From Maylandia zebra (taxonomy: Eukaryota > Chordata > Actinopteri > Cichliformes > Cichlidae): DNA of 64,000 nt. Numbering within the stretch: the stretch's first letter is position 1; every line of letters begins with the position of its first letter. Shown piece after piece: positions 11,361 to 26,100 of this stretch. Below the pieces are notes generated by a model that was given only the letters and a program-made list of their open reading frames with translations, was not told where the DNA came from and did no database searches. The stretch lies in the NCBI RefSeq assembly GCF_041146795.1, contig NC_135167.1:4988454-5052453 (forward strand), in the 5' to 3' direction. Position numbers and translations under genes: made by a program.

Positions 11361-14090
11361 AAAATAAATTCTCAGCAGTCAGAGAAATGTCCAGTGATTG
11401 ATTTTCAGGGTATCACTTATTGCCAGAGATAGTCAAGTGGAGGAACATAATTTATAAGGCTATGACATGGACCTTTTTCATTGTGCATGGAGGATGCTGA
11501 AGGTTGTTCAGCCTTTAACTTCTGTTAAAAGGGAAATAATTATTTAAAAATAAAAACCAAATTAGAAATTATAAGGCTGCAAAAGTAGTCTGAATATGGG
11601 AGAAGCAGTTTAGAATATCAGTGGCTTTCTGTATTGTCAGTGTGGAATGTGCAATTTACAGCTCAATTACATGACCACAACTTGATATGATGAGCTGCTT
11701 ATTAACTCTTATTATATTCTGCATTAATCATCATTAATGGGCAGCTGCTTGTGCCTGTGTGCATGCGAGGTACATGCTTCACTTCAATCATTAGGCATCT
11801 GTTCCTCACGCACAACCTGGCCAGCACACCACCTGTTTACCTCATGATAATTTAACAATCAATGAGTCAAACAAGGTCACAGCTGTTGACTCATCACTCA
11901 ACAACAGAGGAGATAGAGCTGCCTTCATGGCTGCGTTAAGCTGCCTGTGCCTCATTAAAGCAAAGGGTGACGGTGGTGTGAATCTCCATATGTGCGAAAT
12001 GCAACAGGTATCATGCAACTCTGCTAACGATCCTGAAGATTACACAACACAAGAAGGATTCAGCATTCAAAGAGAGTTAAAACTAAACAGGCATCCCTTG
12101 GAGATCTTTTCATGCAATGGTGATATTCTGGATTTCAACTGACTTTCTCCCTGTGGTTTCAAAAGAAGGCTAAAATATAAAAATAACAACAAAGTACACT
12201 GCGTAGTAGGTCAACTGTCCAATGTTAAGAAACACTTGACTACTGTATATACAGAAGATTTTTCCAAGCACAATATATCCAACTGTTAGATTGTTTGACT
12301 GAACTGAATCCATATCCATGTTATTTTTATCCATTAGATAATCAGTACTGTACATCAAGCTTCAGTAACTGCAACCCCAAAGCTGGTTTAAAATCGGTAG
12401 CATTCAAATCAAATCACATCTAATTTATTTCTATAGCACATTTAAAAGCAACAGAGTTGACCAAAGTGCTTCACAATTAGTTAAAAACATGAGAAAACAA
12501 TAAAAAAAAACAAAAACAAATACAGATGAATTATGTAAGGCAAAGACAATGTATAACATAAAAACAAAATAAACATATTGTTTTGTTTTCCACATTGGAA
12601 ACGGTGGCTAAAAAATAAGGTTGGTAACAAAAATGTTTATTGTTCAGGAAAATCGCTGCATTTCAGAGGAAAATTGTGTTCATGAACCAAGTAGTTGCAT
12701 CCTCATTCACTTCATATTCTTTTGATTAACAGACCCAAAAAACCATAACCAATAGTTAGCCGAATCCTGCTTTTGAAGATCTGTTTTGTAAAAGAATCAA
12801 GAAATATTCCCATGAGAACTATTTCAAAATTGCTTCCAAGCTTTCTTATATTTTGCCTTACAGTTGTACATTGCGCAACAAAGACGTGATGGCAAGGAGG
12901 GTAGTTTTTATAGAAGAAAAATGACCAGGAATTAGTAGGTGAAATGAATCATACTGAAATCTATCTGTACACATCATGTATTCTACTGGTCTCAACAAGT
13001 ATGTAAGCATGCCAGCATGTTCTGCAATTACAACAAAAAAAGGTTTTATCTGTCCTTGCATTCCATTCAAGATGTGTGTTCAGCAGTGCAGGAGGAGCTA
13101 CAGGCAGGTAAACACGATAACAGACAGTCCCTAGTAACAAAAGCAAGCAGGGCTTTTAGGGTTTGTTTGTTTTTTTGTTTGCTGTAGTCACAATATGTCT
13201 ATTGTTTTATATAATTATTAGAGTGGACCACCGTAACAATCTTTAATTTTGGTTTTTTGGTTTCTAAAACGCGGTACTGTTGTGCTGAGCAAAAGCAGCA
13301 CGTTCAATAACACGTTATTCCCTCCTTTGTGAAATACATTTGTTGGAAATCTAATAAATAATGATGTGAATTTTTTTTCTTCTTAAATTAAATCTGTAAA
13401 ATGTTGTTTTTAAGGCTAGAGAATTAACCTATATACGGATATGATCTAATAGCTCTCTTGCCAGTCCCCTGCCTACCTCAAAGTCAAAATAAAACATCTG
13501 TCAACGCAAAACAGCAGCAGCCGGTGTTTTCTTCCTAAAACAATAACCTTACTTCCGCTTAAGACTTTCAAAATAAAGTTACAACCATCTAGTGCATCTC
13601 TGGTAGAAAAGGGCTTTCTCTATTTTCTCGCACATTCTCTCTTTATTTTTCAAGGCAACCTTGCTACATTTTGTTGTCAATTTTATCAGTCAAATCCACG
13701 TTCATCAGGTTTTTCGTTACTAAGAATTTACCTCAATTCAAAAACGAAAATGCGTGCGCGGTGAATAATGATATATAGTAAACGAACAAAAAAGTGTAAC
13801 AATTAATAAAATGGAAAAAATTGGTCTAGTTTACCTTAATGTTAAAAACAGTTAGAACATGAGACTATCCAAATTATATTAGCCTGTTAGCTTATTGTTT
13901 GAGCCGACTCACTGCATATCATAGCTTTGATTTCTTTGAGAAAAACCATGAAGTTGCTTTTTTCTTTGTTTTGTTTTTCCCTAACAGCAGAAATTCCCCA
14001 TCTTTTATCAAGCGACACAGCTTTAATTTCTCACGAATTTAATTGGCTAATTGTAATTTAGGCTTTAATTTTGAATGCGGAGCTTCTTAC
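11361..14090. other. Probable first intron of slc7a6-like gene
   Basis: No coding exon was recognised. The stretch is AT-rich with scattered repeat remnants, including the LINE tail at about 12405-12600. If the donor at 14091 is the transporter's first exon end, all of this is intron 1. Confidence 0.5.
12405..12600 (-). repeat. LINE 3'-tail fragment
   Basis: The plus strand reads ATTTCTATAGCACATTTAAA then AACAGAGTTGACCAAAGTGC, the reverse complement of a common fish LINE/SINE 3' end. It is followed by an A-rich stretch. Only the tail is present; the exact family is not resolved. Confidence 0.55.
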
Positions 14091-14260
14091 CTCCTGTACC
14101 GTCTCGCCTCTTTGCGGCTAGCTTGTAGCAAACGGACTCCCCCTTTCTCCCGTTTCTCTGTCTAAATTCAGATAGTGCTAAAACTTCCGAACACGAACAC
14201 ATTTAACATAAACTATGCCCGCTAAGTGACGACGGGTTCAGAGCCGTGCTTCCCAGTGGT
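14091..14260 (-). promoter_or_regulatory. Likely non-coding first exon and promoter of slc7a6-like gene
   Basis: On the minus strand GGTACAGGAG|GTAAGAAG is a strong splice donor at 14091. It is preceded by a locally CpG-richer stretch reaching about 14380 that includes CACGTG (about 14364) and GACGTC. The downstream coding exon begins with an acceptor, so an upstream exon is required and this is the best candidate. The transcription start is not determined. Confidence 0.5.
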
Positions 14261-14399
14261 ACCTGTGCTGGTTTTCCTCCTGTCTAATGATTTTGACAGC
14301 TGGCCAGCAGTGCGTCCTCATCACCCAGTAAACAACCGGCTGCTGCTCAGGAGGAGACGTCGTCACGTGATCTTGCAGTATTTTTGGCTCTTCGTATAC

Positions 14400-17149
14400 A
14401 ACTGCGCATACCCATGATCGACATATCATTGTTCCGATACCAAAGAGGGACTAATTGTGTTTACACTGAGGCAAAAAAGATGACAAAAAGTCATCACAGG
14501 ATGCTACAAATAATAGTATCATCAAGTTGTTGCTGTCATGTTCCTAATCACTTCTCTCAGTTATATTGGCCCCTTGGCACTTGATGTGAGTGTGTAAAAA
14601 GCACATGTGTAATTAGAGCATTCCTGTTAGAAGCATGGGGCAGAGGGGTACTTGAACAGAATGTGCCAATATTCTGTTAGTGAGATGTCAGGTGATGAAA
14701 CAAATGTATCCATGTCAGCACACCCGCAAAAATCCAGGACACATTCATAGCTGTAGACCTTTTGTGCAATGCATAAAAAACAAAGTAGTGTATTACAAAA
14801 TAACTTTAAGTGATGGGTCTTGTTTCCTAAACAGCAAAAACCATGAAAGGCTCACCACAGAGCAAGTAACTGCTGGCAGCCAAAAACAACCAGTCATAAG
14901 TTATTTATTAATGCAACAGTACCGGTAACCTTTTGAGCTCTGATGCCTCACATCACGAGGGTCCTGGGGAGTTTGCATATTTTCACCATGTGCTAGTTTC
15001 AAATTCTTTGATTAAACTCAAAATGTGATCTTTTAAGCTTCAAGGAATTATACATGCAATTTCAATAATCGTTTTATCCTTTAAACACTAAAATTGACCA
15101 ATTATGAATTTGAACAATGATTTTAAGACTTGATTTTGGCACAATGTGTATATATAGCAGCTGGATGGCATAGTGGTAACACTACTTCCCTCCTGACCAG
15201 GGTGTCTGTATCCAATAGGGGTCGCCAGGCTAGGGCCTGCATATTTAATATAATGTATTATTATTCCTTTCAATAGGGAAAGTCAGTGTGAAGTGTTCTG
15301 TTTTATTTAGTTTATTATGAATATATTACATGTTAAGGATGATGAAATAATGTTTCCATTGAATCTTTGGAACAAAGACCTGTCCTCTGAAAGACACCAT
15401 GTCTGAAAAGACAGAATAATGTGACATCCATATGCTAGGAGCAAGGATGTATTTTATTGCTATGGTGCAAAAAAATGTAAAACACTATCATGAAATTTAT
15501 TAATGAAAGTCTTTTGAGGCATTAAGAAAAGCCATGAATTTTTTCTTCGAAGTATCAGGCTGGCTTCTTCCACCAAATACGTACGCACTGTATCACAATA
15601 GAGATGGAAAACAAGCAGCAAGAAAGCAACAATTAAGAAAAAACAAAACCCAGGGGAGGAAGCAGATAAGAGGGAGGGAACAGGAAAACAGCAAGCTGCA
15701 AATGTTCTTGTTGTGCAGTGTGGCATGCATCTACACAAACACACAGCAGTTCGACATTTTTAACCAAAAGATTTTTTTTAATTAAAAGTCAATATATATC
15801 CAGAAAACCAAAATATACACATTAAATTGAGTGACATATATTTTAGTTTTAAAATTTTGAAAAAAGTGCAAACATCACAGTATCTAAAAGCTTACATATG
15901 TGAGTTCTGCTGGACATGACTGAAACATAACGCCAATGAAATACATGACAATTTTACATTTCTATTTAATACTGGAACGCATCCAACCAAATAAATGCAT
16001 TTTGGCCCATTTTAAAGACAAAGGTCTGATAATCAGGTTTGAAAAAAAGAAAAACAGTCACTCTGGATTCATTTATAAAATATTCACTTATTAATTTACA
16101 GTGTGGACAAATGCAATATGGAATTTACCATCTGCACATTAAAACAGTTCAAAAGAAAACTCACTGAGGCTCAACAAGTACATGTTTAAATGACCGAAAA
16201 TCTAAAGTGCTACTTTAAACAACTTAGGAAGCAGCTATAAAAAAGCATACATGATACAAAATATAAAATAAAAAGCTTATCTAAAGTTCAAAACATCGTC
16301 AATAGTATTATATAGCTTTCTTTTTTTTATATACAATAGAACAGTAACCTGCATCTATTCCTGCTCGCAATTTCCGTGTTGGGAATAATTCATAATTATT
16401 TCCAACTTACAATTTCTAATTTCACATACGTTAGTTTGAACTTTGACATCCCCCTCCTGTACAACTAGAGCCAGTCTAGCTTTTCTGCAAACGCAGGCTT
16501 TAGGCCTGATTAAGGAGTTCCTGAGTGATACTGTCATTTCTTTGCCACGGGCCTAAATTAAAAGAATCAAGTGATTAAATGCCTTTTTGTAATGCAACTT
16601 GAGTGAATTATTGATATATAATATTTAGCTAATCGCCACCAAAATTAATTATAACTCAGAATGTGTGACATATAGAGCTATAAATAAACAGCAAATATAT
16701 TTTGTAAAATGTTTCTTTTTTCTCCTGTTGTAATGATTACTAAATAGAACACAAGCTCAAGAATAAATAATTTAGAGTGAATAAAAAAGGTTTGTACACT
16801 CAAAGTTTGAGAAGTTACAGCAGCTGGATTATGTTTGGGAAGGAATACTGACCCATCTTCACTTTTACAGTTACACAGCAGGTCATATTTGTGTTTGCCC
16901 GTACAGCTAACTTGTGCTCGTTACTACCGAGTTACAGAGTTAAGAAACGTAGGATATATGGAGAACCTGCTGTACCTTTTTTTTTTAGCTGTAGCTCATA
17001 TTCTCCTGCAGTTACCACCCCTGACAGACACATTTCATCAGAACACTCCTCCAGGAGAAACGTCCTGGTCAACCTCCAGCTCCTCCATCACTGGTGGTAT
17101 ACTGGCATTATTTTTACATTCAAAGTCCGGCTTCTGCATCTTTGTTCAT
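14400..17149. other. Intergenic stretch between slc7a6-like 5' end and GPCR 3' end
   Basis: No gene was recognised. It is AT-rich and should contain the 3'UTR of the adhesion GPCR at its upper end. A possible degraded SINE lies at about 15155-15245. Open frames here have no recognisable domain. Confidence 0.5.
15155..15245 (+). repeat. Possible decayed tRNA-like SINE
   Basis: GATGGCATAGTGGTAACACTA resembles the A-box part of tRNA-derived SINE heads. It is followed by a phrase GACCAGGGTGTCTGTATCC. No full cloverleaf or B box could be shown, so this is a weak call. Confidence 0.3.
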
Positions 17150-20100
17150 TTAACTCTTCTCCTGGGCCTGGAGCATGTGCTGCCTGGTAGATCCGGTGCT
17201 GCTGCTGCCAAGACCAGAGCCACCAGCCTGCTTCTGCATCCAGTCCAGCATGCAGAATCGCAGCATCAGGAAGAAACCTGTGAGCGACAGACGAGAAACC
17301 AAGATTCAAAATGGATTGTTTTTACTCAGTTGCCACAGTATCTGATTGTTTTAAAAAATCTTTGACGTGAGTGTGATAGGGACAGAAAATTTGCAGTAAA
17401 TATGCTAGCAGGAAACGAGCATGATTTGCAGTAAGAATAAGTCAGTGCCAAAACGTTCTCAGATATACTACATAAAAAATGAGCCTTTAATATCTGTTAT
17501 TTGCAGTAAATGCCACCACAGCTCTGGAAAACCTCCTGTGTTGTACCAGTGCCAAAGACTTCACGCCCCAAGGACCTCAACAGCTACAGGCCGGTGGCTC
17601 TGACATCCCACCTGATGAAGACCCTGGAGCGGTTGGTCCTGGCTCAGCTTCGGCGCCTAACAAGCTCATCACTGGACCCACTTCAGTTTGCCTACCAGCC
17701 TGGCATTGGAGCGGATGATGCCGTCATTCACCTCCTACATCGTTCCCTCGCTCACCTGGAGACCGCTGGAAGCACTGTGAGAATCATGTTCTTTGATTTC
17801 TCCAGTGCCTTCAACACTATTCTTCCCTCGGTTCTGAAGGACAAGCTGGAGAACTCTGGAGTGGACCATCACCTCACTACCTGGATCCTGGACTACCTCA
17901 CCGACCGACCACAGTATGTGAGGACTCAGGGCTGTGTGTCGGACAGGGTCGTCTGCAGTACGGGGGCCCCACAGGGAACGGTTCTGGCTCCGTTCCTCTT
18001 CACCATCTACACTGCAGACTTCTCCCACAATTCCACCCAGTGCTTCCTGCAGAAGTTCTCTGATGACTCTGCAATAGTCGGCCTCATCACTGATGGGGAC
18101 GACAAGGAGTACAGAGGACTGACTCAAGACTTTGTGGACTGGTGCCAGCTGAACTACCTCCAGATCAACGCCAGTAAAACCAAGGAGCTGGTGGTAGACT
18201 TCCGCAGGCACAAGCATTCTCCACTGCAACCACTGAACATCCAGGGTATGGACATTGAGGCTGTGGACAGCTACAGGTACCTTGGTGTTCATCTGAACAA
18301 CAGACTGGACTGGACTCATAACTCAGACGCCCTCTATAGGAAAGGGCTGAGCAGGCTGTACCTGCTGCGGAGACTCAGGTCGTTTGGAGTGGAGGGCCCA
18401 CTCCTGAAGACCTTCTATGACTCTGTGGTGGCTTCTGCTATCTTTTATGGTGTGGTCTGCTGGGGCGGCAGCATCTCTGCTGGGGACAGGAAGAGACTGA
18501 ACAGGGTGATCCGAAGGGCCAGCTCTGTTCTAGGATGCCCTCTGGACCCAGTGGAGGTGGTGAGTGACAGGAGAACGGCAGCTAAGCTGTCATCCCTGAT
18601 GGACAACATCTCCCACCCCATGCAGCAGACTGTGACAGCACTGAGCAGCTCCTTCAGTGGGAGACTGCGGCACCCACGGTGTGGGACGGAGAGATTTCGC
18701 AGGTCTTTCCTCCCCACTGCTGTCAGACTCCACAACAAAGACTTTAACTGAACAAACACACACATCCACACATGTGCAATAACACTAAGTGCAATAATCT
18801 TTTCTGGCATCGTTGTATTTTTACTCAGTTGTATATAGCATTCGTATTCTATTTTTATCTTATTGTATATTTTTATTCTATTTTATTCTACTGTATATAG
18901 TATATTATTTTATTCTATTCTGTACAGCTGTGTACTGTATTTATTCTTATTGTATTCTAATTTTTGCGTCATAACTTTTGCACTGTCCACTTCCTGCTGT
19001 GACAAAACAAATTTCCCACGTGTGGGACTAATAAAGGTTATCTTATCTTATCTTATCTTATCATTCCTCAGCAGAACAGCTCACTTCACGTGTTTCTAAA
19101 ATCATTCAAAAGCCTTAAAATATTTTTTTAACTCAAAGATATTGCATAATTTTAATATTTTTTTATTTAAAGAATTTTTGAAAATAAATTATTTTACAGT
19201 GTACAGAGGTGAACCAATACACTCGTGTTTTTATCAGCTGCCTGGATGTAGCTGAACAATGACTCTAAAAATGATGAACAGAAAATGAAAAATTATATTC
19301 TGTTTTGTAAAAAATAAACCATATTATTTACAACAACTTCTGCTGACAAAAATATAATACAATAAATAATCTGTGGTATCATTTATGTGGTAGTTCTTAC
19401 AATGATATCATAACGATTCAGTTTAAAAATAATCTTTAATCTTGTTTTACTGTTACGAGACATAGTTTAGTCATTTCTATGCTGCCTGCCTTTGCTTGGA
19501 TCAGATGGTCTTTGTGTTCGTACCATTCCAAGCTTGTGTGCTAGCAACAAGGAAGTTGCAGAGAATCCTATTCTATACAAACGTACAGCCATTATAAATG
19601 CAGATAATGTCATGTCAGCAAACAGCTAGATTGGGCTCTAAATTGTTTCTATGTTTAAGAAAATAATACACCTGTAGGTAGGGTCATTTACAGACGTAGC
19701 ATTTAGCCACTGCATGTTATATGGCTGGCATAGAACACATTCTGATACCACTATGCAGCAATAATGGGGTTAATAAATCACATATTTGGTGCTGAATCAA
19801 AAACAAGCATGCTGCATGTGAGCGGAAACAGCTTTGTCTCTGATAGGCAACAGCAACTGAAGGCCTTGATTAATCATGGCCATTGTCTCATTCCCACACT
19901 GATACAATAGGCCACTGGCTCCACATGTACAGTCACAGTGTATGAGCCAACAATGAATATACTCCCATCTAACAACCGACTATAAATAGTTAAAAGCTAT
20001 AAAAGCACGTGGAGGTTATTCCAAGTCACTTTTTCTTTGGATCTGTGTATTTATTAGATGACAATGATGTAATTTAATGTTGAGAAGCATCATCATCCTC

Positions 20101-23100
20101 TTTTGACAGCTTTCTGGAATGTATTCATAAATAAGAACAAATGCAAAGTAGTTCATAAACATGAGCTCATCATGTTTGTAAAGCCAATGGCATGTGTCCA
20201 AGGAGTCTGTCATTTCCATTGTTTCCATCTACTGTGCTACAAAAACATCTACATAACACACTGAGGTAAAGTTGCATTGTGTTACAGGCTATGTGGTGTT
20301 GAGGTACACATTCCTTATTTGCATAAAGTTGAGGTGTAGGGTTCTATATGCAAATTAGGGGTATCCAGCATAATATAATGCCTCTGGAAACTCCCGAAGG
20401 ATTTTGAAAGATGAAGATGCATGGCATTTCATGCCTCAGTTTAATTTTTTTTTCCTTTTTTCTTTTGCTGGATATTTACAAGTGAGTGGCCATGTTGGTT
20501 TTTGTCTGAAAAGCAAAGAGTCCATGTGAGCTGTATTATCAGGAGCAGTTCAGTGTTCGCACAGCTGTAGGAGAATGTATGAGAGTGAGAGCATCTCTCA
20601 GTCATCATGACTGTCGAACTGCTCATCTATCACGTGATGGTCTGCAAAATATCCTTATGGTACTTGTCCTTAAGTATAACATCTCATTTTAAACCTGGAG
20701 TGTAATCTGGAATCACTGTACAGCAAAAGCACTGACCTTGAAATGAGTTGAGGATACAGGTGATGAAGAGAATAAAGGTAGAAATGGGCTCAAACTTAAG
20801 GAAGGCCAGACCCCAAGTGGTCCCATATAAGCAGCTGAGGCCCCAGATGCTGAGAAACGCCACTCGGTTCTGTTTCCATTCATCCCTGGTGCGGATCTGC
20901 CTGTAGACCAGGAACAGCATCACAAGGCCAGATGACACCAGGAGGGCCAGAGTCATCATGTTGGTCAAACAGAAAGCTAGCCAGCCTTTATTCTCATTTA
21001 TATCCATCCAACACCTGGAAAAATCAAACAGTCAGAAGACAAAGAAAAAAAAAATCCAGAATAAAAATGCAAATATAAAGGCCAAATGATGTTCAAAATA
21101 TGCTCAGCATTTTATTAACGATTCCCATAATCCCCTTGAAATGTTTTGCTGTTGCCTTGAAAGCATGATTTTAAATACAAGCATGTGCTTGTATTTATTC
21201 ACTTTCCAAATAATTTTAGATCAGATAAGGAAAGGCTTACATCTTATATGGATTCTCAGGGTCTTCGCTTGGTGGCACCTCTATGAGCCCATAAATATCA
21301 CCTATTGGAGCCAGGATGACAACGGGAACAGCAGGAAGAGCTGGAAAAGAATAATCAAGAGTCTTACATGTGCTTTACCTTTATGTGTCATGAGATACAT
21401 TTCAGAAATGAAACTCACCAAAACCAACTAGGTTCCAAATGTAGGGCTTCAGACGGGGGGTGAAGACCATGTAGACCAACCAGAAAGTGTGCAACACTTC
21501 GATGCCCATCCAGGCGAAGGAGCAGAGGAGGGCGTAGTGAAGTACTGCTCCTACCCAAGTGCACACACTTTCCCCTCCCACGTTAGCCAGGACTCCATTG
21601 AAGAAAAAAATCAGGCTGAGGAAGGCGAGGGACACAGCTAAGCCCACATGGATGGGCAAGGACTGCTCCTTTGATCGCCTCCTTGAAAGTTAGTGGAAAG
21701 TTAAAATAATAAAATAATAAAAAAAATATCTATATTGTATATTACATTAATAACATCTGTACCTTTTCCTGCAGAGATATATTATAAGAGCAACACAGCT
21801 GATCAGAGATACGGCACATCCCAGATATGTAATGACAGTAAGCTCCAGCAGGTGGGGCACTGGTTGACGATTCAGGTCCTGCCATAGGAAACAGTGCAGT
21901 GAGCAACATGGCCTTCACAAGACACACTGGTACAATGAAGACTGTTGATTTCTGTGTATCTTTTAAAAATCATTACTAATCTCATCACTATTGGTTTCTG
22001 TCTGTTGTTTATTTGTTGTATGAAAAGCAGTGTATCCGCATGTCTCACCACCAGCACAGTGAAGTACGTCAGATGGTTACACTGACACACAGTGTGGTTT
22101 ACCCCACTCGGTTCTGTCTTACATCCATCCTTCGACCAGTTCACCTGCAGAGAATCTGCAACAGGGAAATATCAAATCAATCCGCATTGCTGAAAATTAT
22201 GATAAACGAAAATACAGATAAATATGTAAAGTAGCACATAATATTCATCTCTAAATGGTTCCAACCTTTTCTGGTGTCCCATGAAACACATGCCCTTGTT
22301 TTTCTTTTCTGAAATAAAGAAGGAGGGGAGAGACATGAGCTGCAATGTCACCACAATGTCAAAGAATATCCACGTCACAGGTGCTTTTATGTGTTGTTGT
22401 GTGCATTGCACAGATGCAATAGACAGCCTCATAAATTGCATAAACAACAGTCTGTTTCTGCCAGACATAAGGTTAGAAAAGAAACCTATAAGTGGTTTCT
22501 GTGTGTTTGCTGCACCGTGGAGGTAGATATGCAGACGTCACGGAAGTAAAAACCATCTTGTTTGTCTTTTAACAGCATCCACACCTGAGCCACATTTGAC
22601 AGCCTGTGTGTGTATTGACATCTGTACTGCTGCACATTGCAGTCAATTTCAGCAGTTACTATTTGGTACAGTAAGTGTCAGTTTAAGGAAGTAGCTTTAA
22701 GTAATATAAAGTGGGTGGGGAGCGTACTGATACAGGCTAAACGCCACAGAAACACACAAACTTACAGATACGGCTTCATGGTAAAAATCTACATTTTAGT
22801 TCCTTTAAAGTTGTTTCCTATTTGCTGCATACATAATCTGGCTTACTGTGTATCGCCATAATGCTAAAGAATGTTTAGATCACAGTTAACATAAAAACAG
22901 GGAGTTTCATGTGTCACCATGACTACTTCACAGAAACTATGCGCATTAAGACCGCAGTCTATTTTTGCTACACATGGTTTCTGTGCTTGTTGCACCTTTG
23001 AGGTCAACAGGCTGATATTACAGAACTTAACAGCATTTTGCTTTTGTTTTCTGCACCTAAGCCATATTTGTCACCCTGAGTGTTTACTGATATTTGCACT

Positions 23101-26100
23101 GCAGCACATTGCAGTCAATTCAGCAGTTACTATTTGGTACAGTAAGTGTCAGTTTAAGGAAGTAGCTTTAAGTAATATAAAGTGGGTGGGGAGCATACTG
23201 ATACAGGCTAAACGCCACAGAAACACACAAACTTACAGATACGGCTTCATGGTAAAAATCTATCCTAATGGGTTCAGGCAGATTTCTGATGATCTCGTTC
23301 TCCACCGTGATTTCCACCACATCATTGATAGGCTTGGCAGTTTTGTGAGCCTCCTGAAACAAACACACACAACTTGACCTTCATCTTACACAATGCAGCA
23401 TAAATATTTGCACACAAAGCAACAAAAGTATTCCAGATAGAATCGCAAATGTGAACACTGGAAAAAATTGCAGGCTGACAGCTAAATAAGGTCACCTGAA
23501 ATCCTGTCATATGTGCCTGTATCGACTGAAGGCAAACAGCCTTACCTGTAACAGGGAGATGTTCTTGAAGAAAGTGCAGGCTACATTGCTAACATTTTTC
23601 ACAGCTTGTTTTAAGGCAGCAGGGAGGTGGACAGTGATATTGGACTTGACAGGTCTACCAGCAATGGCCTGGAAAAGACAGCACATATAAGAACTGTGAG
23701 TTTTTACAATGTAAGCAAAACCTGCTTCACTCTGCAGCTCTGCTTGTGGCTCTGCTTTGAGATTGTTGGGTTACTAAATGACTCTATTTTAGGGTCGTTT
23801 AGAGGAAAAAAAAAGTCAGCTTTCAACACCATCCTGTAATGGTCAGTAGAATGCTGCCATCAGTCACTTTTATGTGACTAACCTCCCACCCTATTTTCTG
23901 TACTACATCACTTCTCCCCTCTACTTGCATGAATACTCTAGGTTATTCAAAAATGTGCTGTAAAGTAAGTCTGGATTAAAAATGGAAGCACACAGTCTCA
24001 GATGCAAAGAAGGTTTTTTGCTAATGTCAGCAGTGCAAACTCTAAAAATATGAATCTTCATCCCAGTCGTATGACTGAAAGTGAAACCTCACTTCTGCAG
24101 ATGTGTGATTCAGGTGAAACCTACAGAAACCTAATAATTGGATTTAAGAGGTGATATTACTCTGCAGAGCGGGACATTTTTGTGTGTCTAAGGAGGAAAG
24201 GTTGCATTTCATCACAGCCTGAGCACTAAAGAAAGCAAAGGTAAGGCTAACTTCATTCTTCACTCCTCCAGTTTTTAAACTCATTACTACACCAAATAAT
24301 AACTGACACTACTGAGTGTACACAAATCCAAAACCTGACATGTTTTCTGCCCTCTGTGTTCCTCTTAACCTATAAAAATATATCTGTGTGCCACAGTGGG
24401 CGACATAAATGAATTACAATGAACTGCAAATGTTTTTTTGAAAAATAATTGAAATTTAATAAATTTCATTTTGTTTCAGTATAGTTTATTACAAATAAAA
24501 TTTTGTTCAATTTTATCTTTTTTATAATGTAGCTATAATTAAATGAGATTGTAAGATGAGGTAGTTCAGAACAGTAACACTGCAATACAACAGCTGACAC
24601 ACTATCACAAAGAGCATCCACTCTCTAAAAATAAATCATCAAAGCCTTCTCACACTGGTTGGTTTGAAAAAGAAAAGGTTAATCTGAAGACAAGTCTCTT
24701 TAACTTTTGTGTGTTTGTCTTACAGGTGATGTGACGCTGTGGCCTTTGAAATCTTCCTTCATCTCCACATCAGATTTGTGAGCGTATGGAGGCTCAGCAC
24801 ACCTGGACACAAACATCAGGCACAGCCATGATTATAAGTTTGTCATGTTTCATTTGAATGGAGCAATATTACATCAGACAGCTAATGTCTTCACTCCTCG
24901 TTTGTAATCAAAGTTTGTGTACTTCAGTCTACAACATCCTGCCATGATATCCCTGCAATAAACTGGTGCATGTGAGGAAAAGAGAGGAAATTACTTGTTG
25001 GGGCCGGATTCCCGTTTCGCCTGTTCACATAATTCTGCTGCAAAAACAGAAAAGAAGAGAAAGTTCTGATTCTGACATGCTGCACTTGATAACAGAAATC
25101 TGAAATGCTGGTTCAGCAAAGCTAAATATGAACAACATTACAGACAAACTGAGTTATTGGAACAAATAAAACAGTACAGAACATCAATTTTATTTTTTGC
25201 TAAATATATTTCATTCACAGATTTTCTATCAAGAATATGCTGACACAATATGTGTAATCTTCCTTACTGTAGTTGGTGGAATGTGCTTGAAAGTTGTACG
25301 CCATCCGTGTTTTGTCGGTGATGAAATCATGATTAATCTCGGTATTGAGGATGCCGTAGTCTGCTTCTTGTGTGTTTTGGCCATCACTCAGGTCAGTGCA
25401 GCAGTTACCCTGCAGGCTTGCAGGTGAGCACAGAATAAGCTTCTTCTCTCCTACCTGAACATCACAACAGGAAAAACAAAAACAAAAAACAGAAATTATC
25501 ATAATAATCTTGAATTTAGCTAGTGTAGTGTATGCAGTGTACAGAACATCATATAAATTTTACATTTTGTTATATGGCTTTTAGAATGTGGTGGTGGTAT
25601 ATTATTATACACATGTGCTTTTTCCACATCTTTCATTTAACTACCTCACGCTCATTTTTAGTTGAGTTCTCCTGAACTTTAATGTTATTGAGTAAAATAA
25701 TGGGTGTCAAATGATGAAACAAAAAAAAAAATAGCATTTAGAACCCACACTTAAATTTAAAAATTGTTATCACTTACTGTCAGCATTAACTGGTCCAGCA
25801 GTGGCTCCCAGTCCAGACAGAACTTGATGTCCTCCCCTGACTCAAGTCCAAGGTGCTTGAAGGTAATCACTTCAGATCGCCTACACTGGGCTGTGATCTG
25901 CCCGTTGATGGACAGAAAGCTCTCATTGGCTGAAATGGAGATTCCTTTACAGCCAGTAGAGATGTTGAGGTTCAGGCTCAGGGGGTTGTTGCCATGGTGC
26001 CATGTGCCGCAAAAGTTCCAGTCCAGGTCATTGTCATTGTTACTGGAAACTGTTAAAATACAGCACACAGTATTAAAACATAATTAACACATTTAGCTAA

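Noticed and set aside
20684-20736. In-frame read-through as the true receptor C-terminus
   Set aside because: It would leave TM7 incomplete. The GTCAGT donor and the phase-matched exon at 17277-17150 give a normal TM7 and tail.
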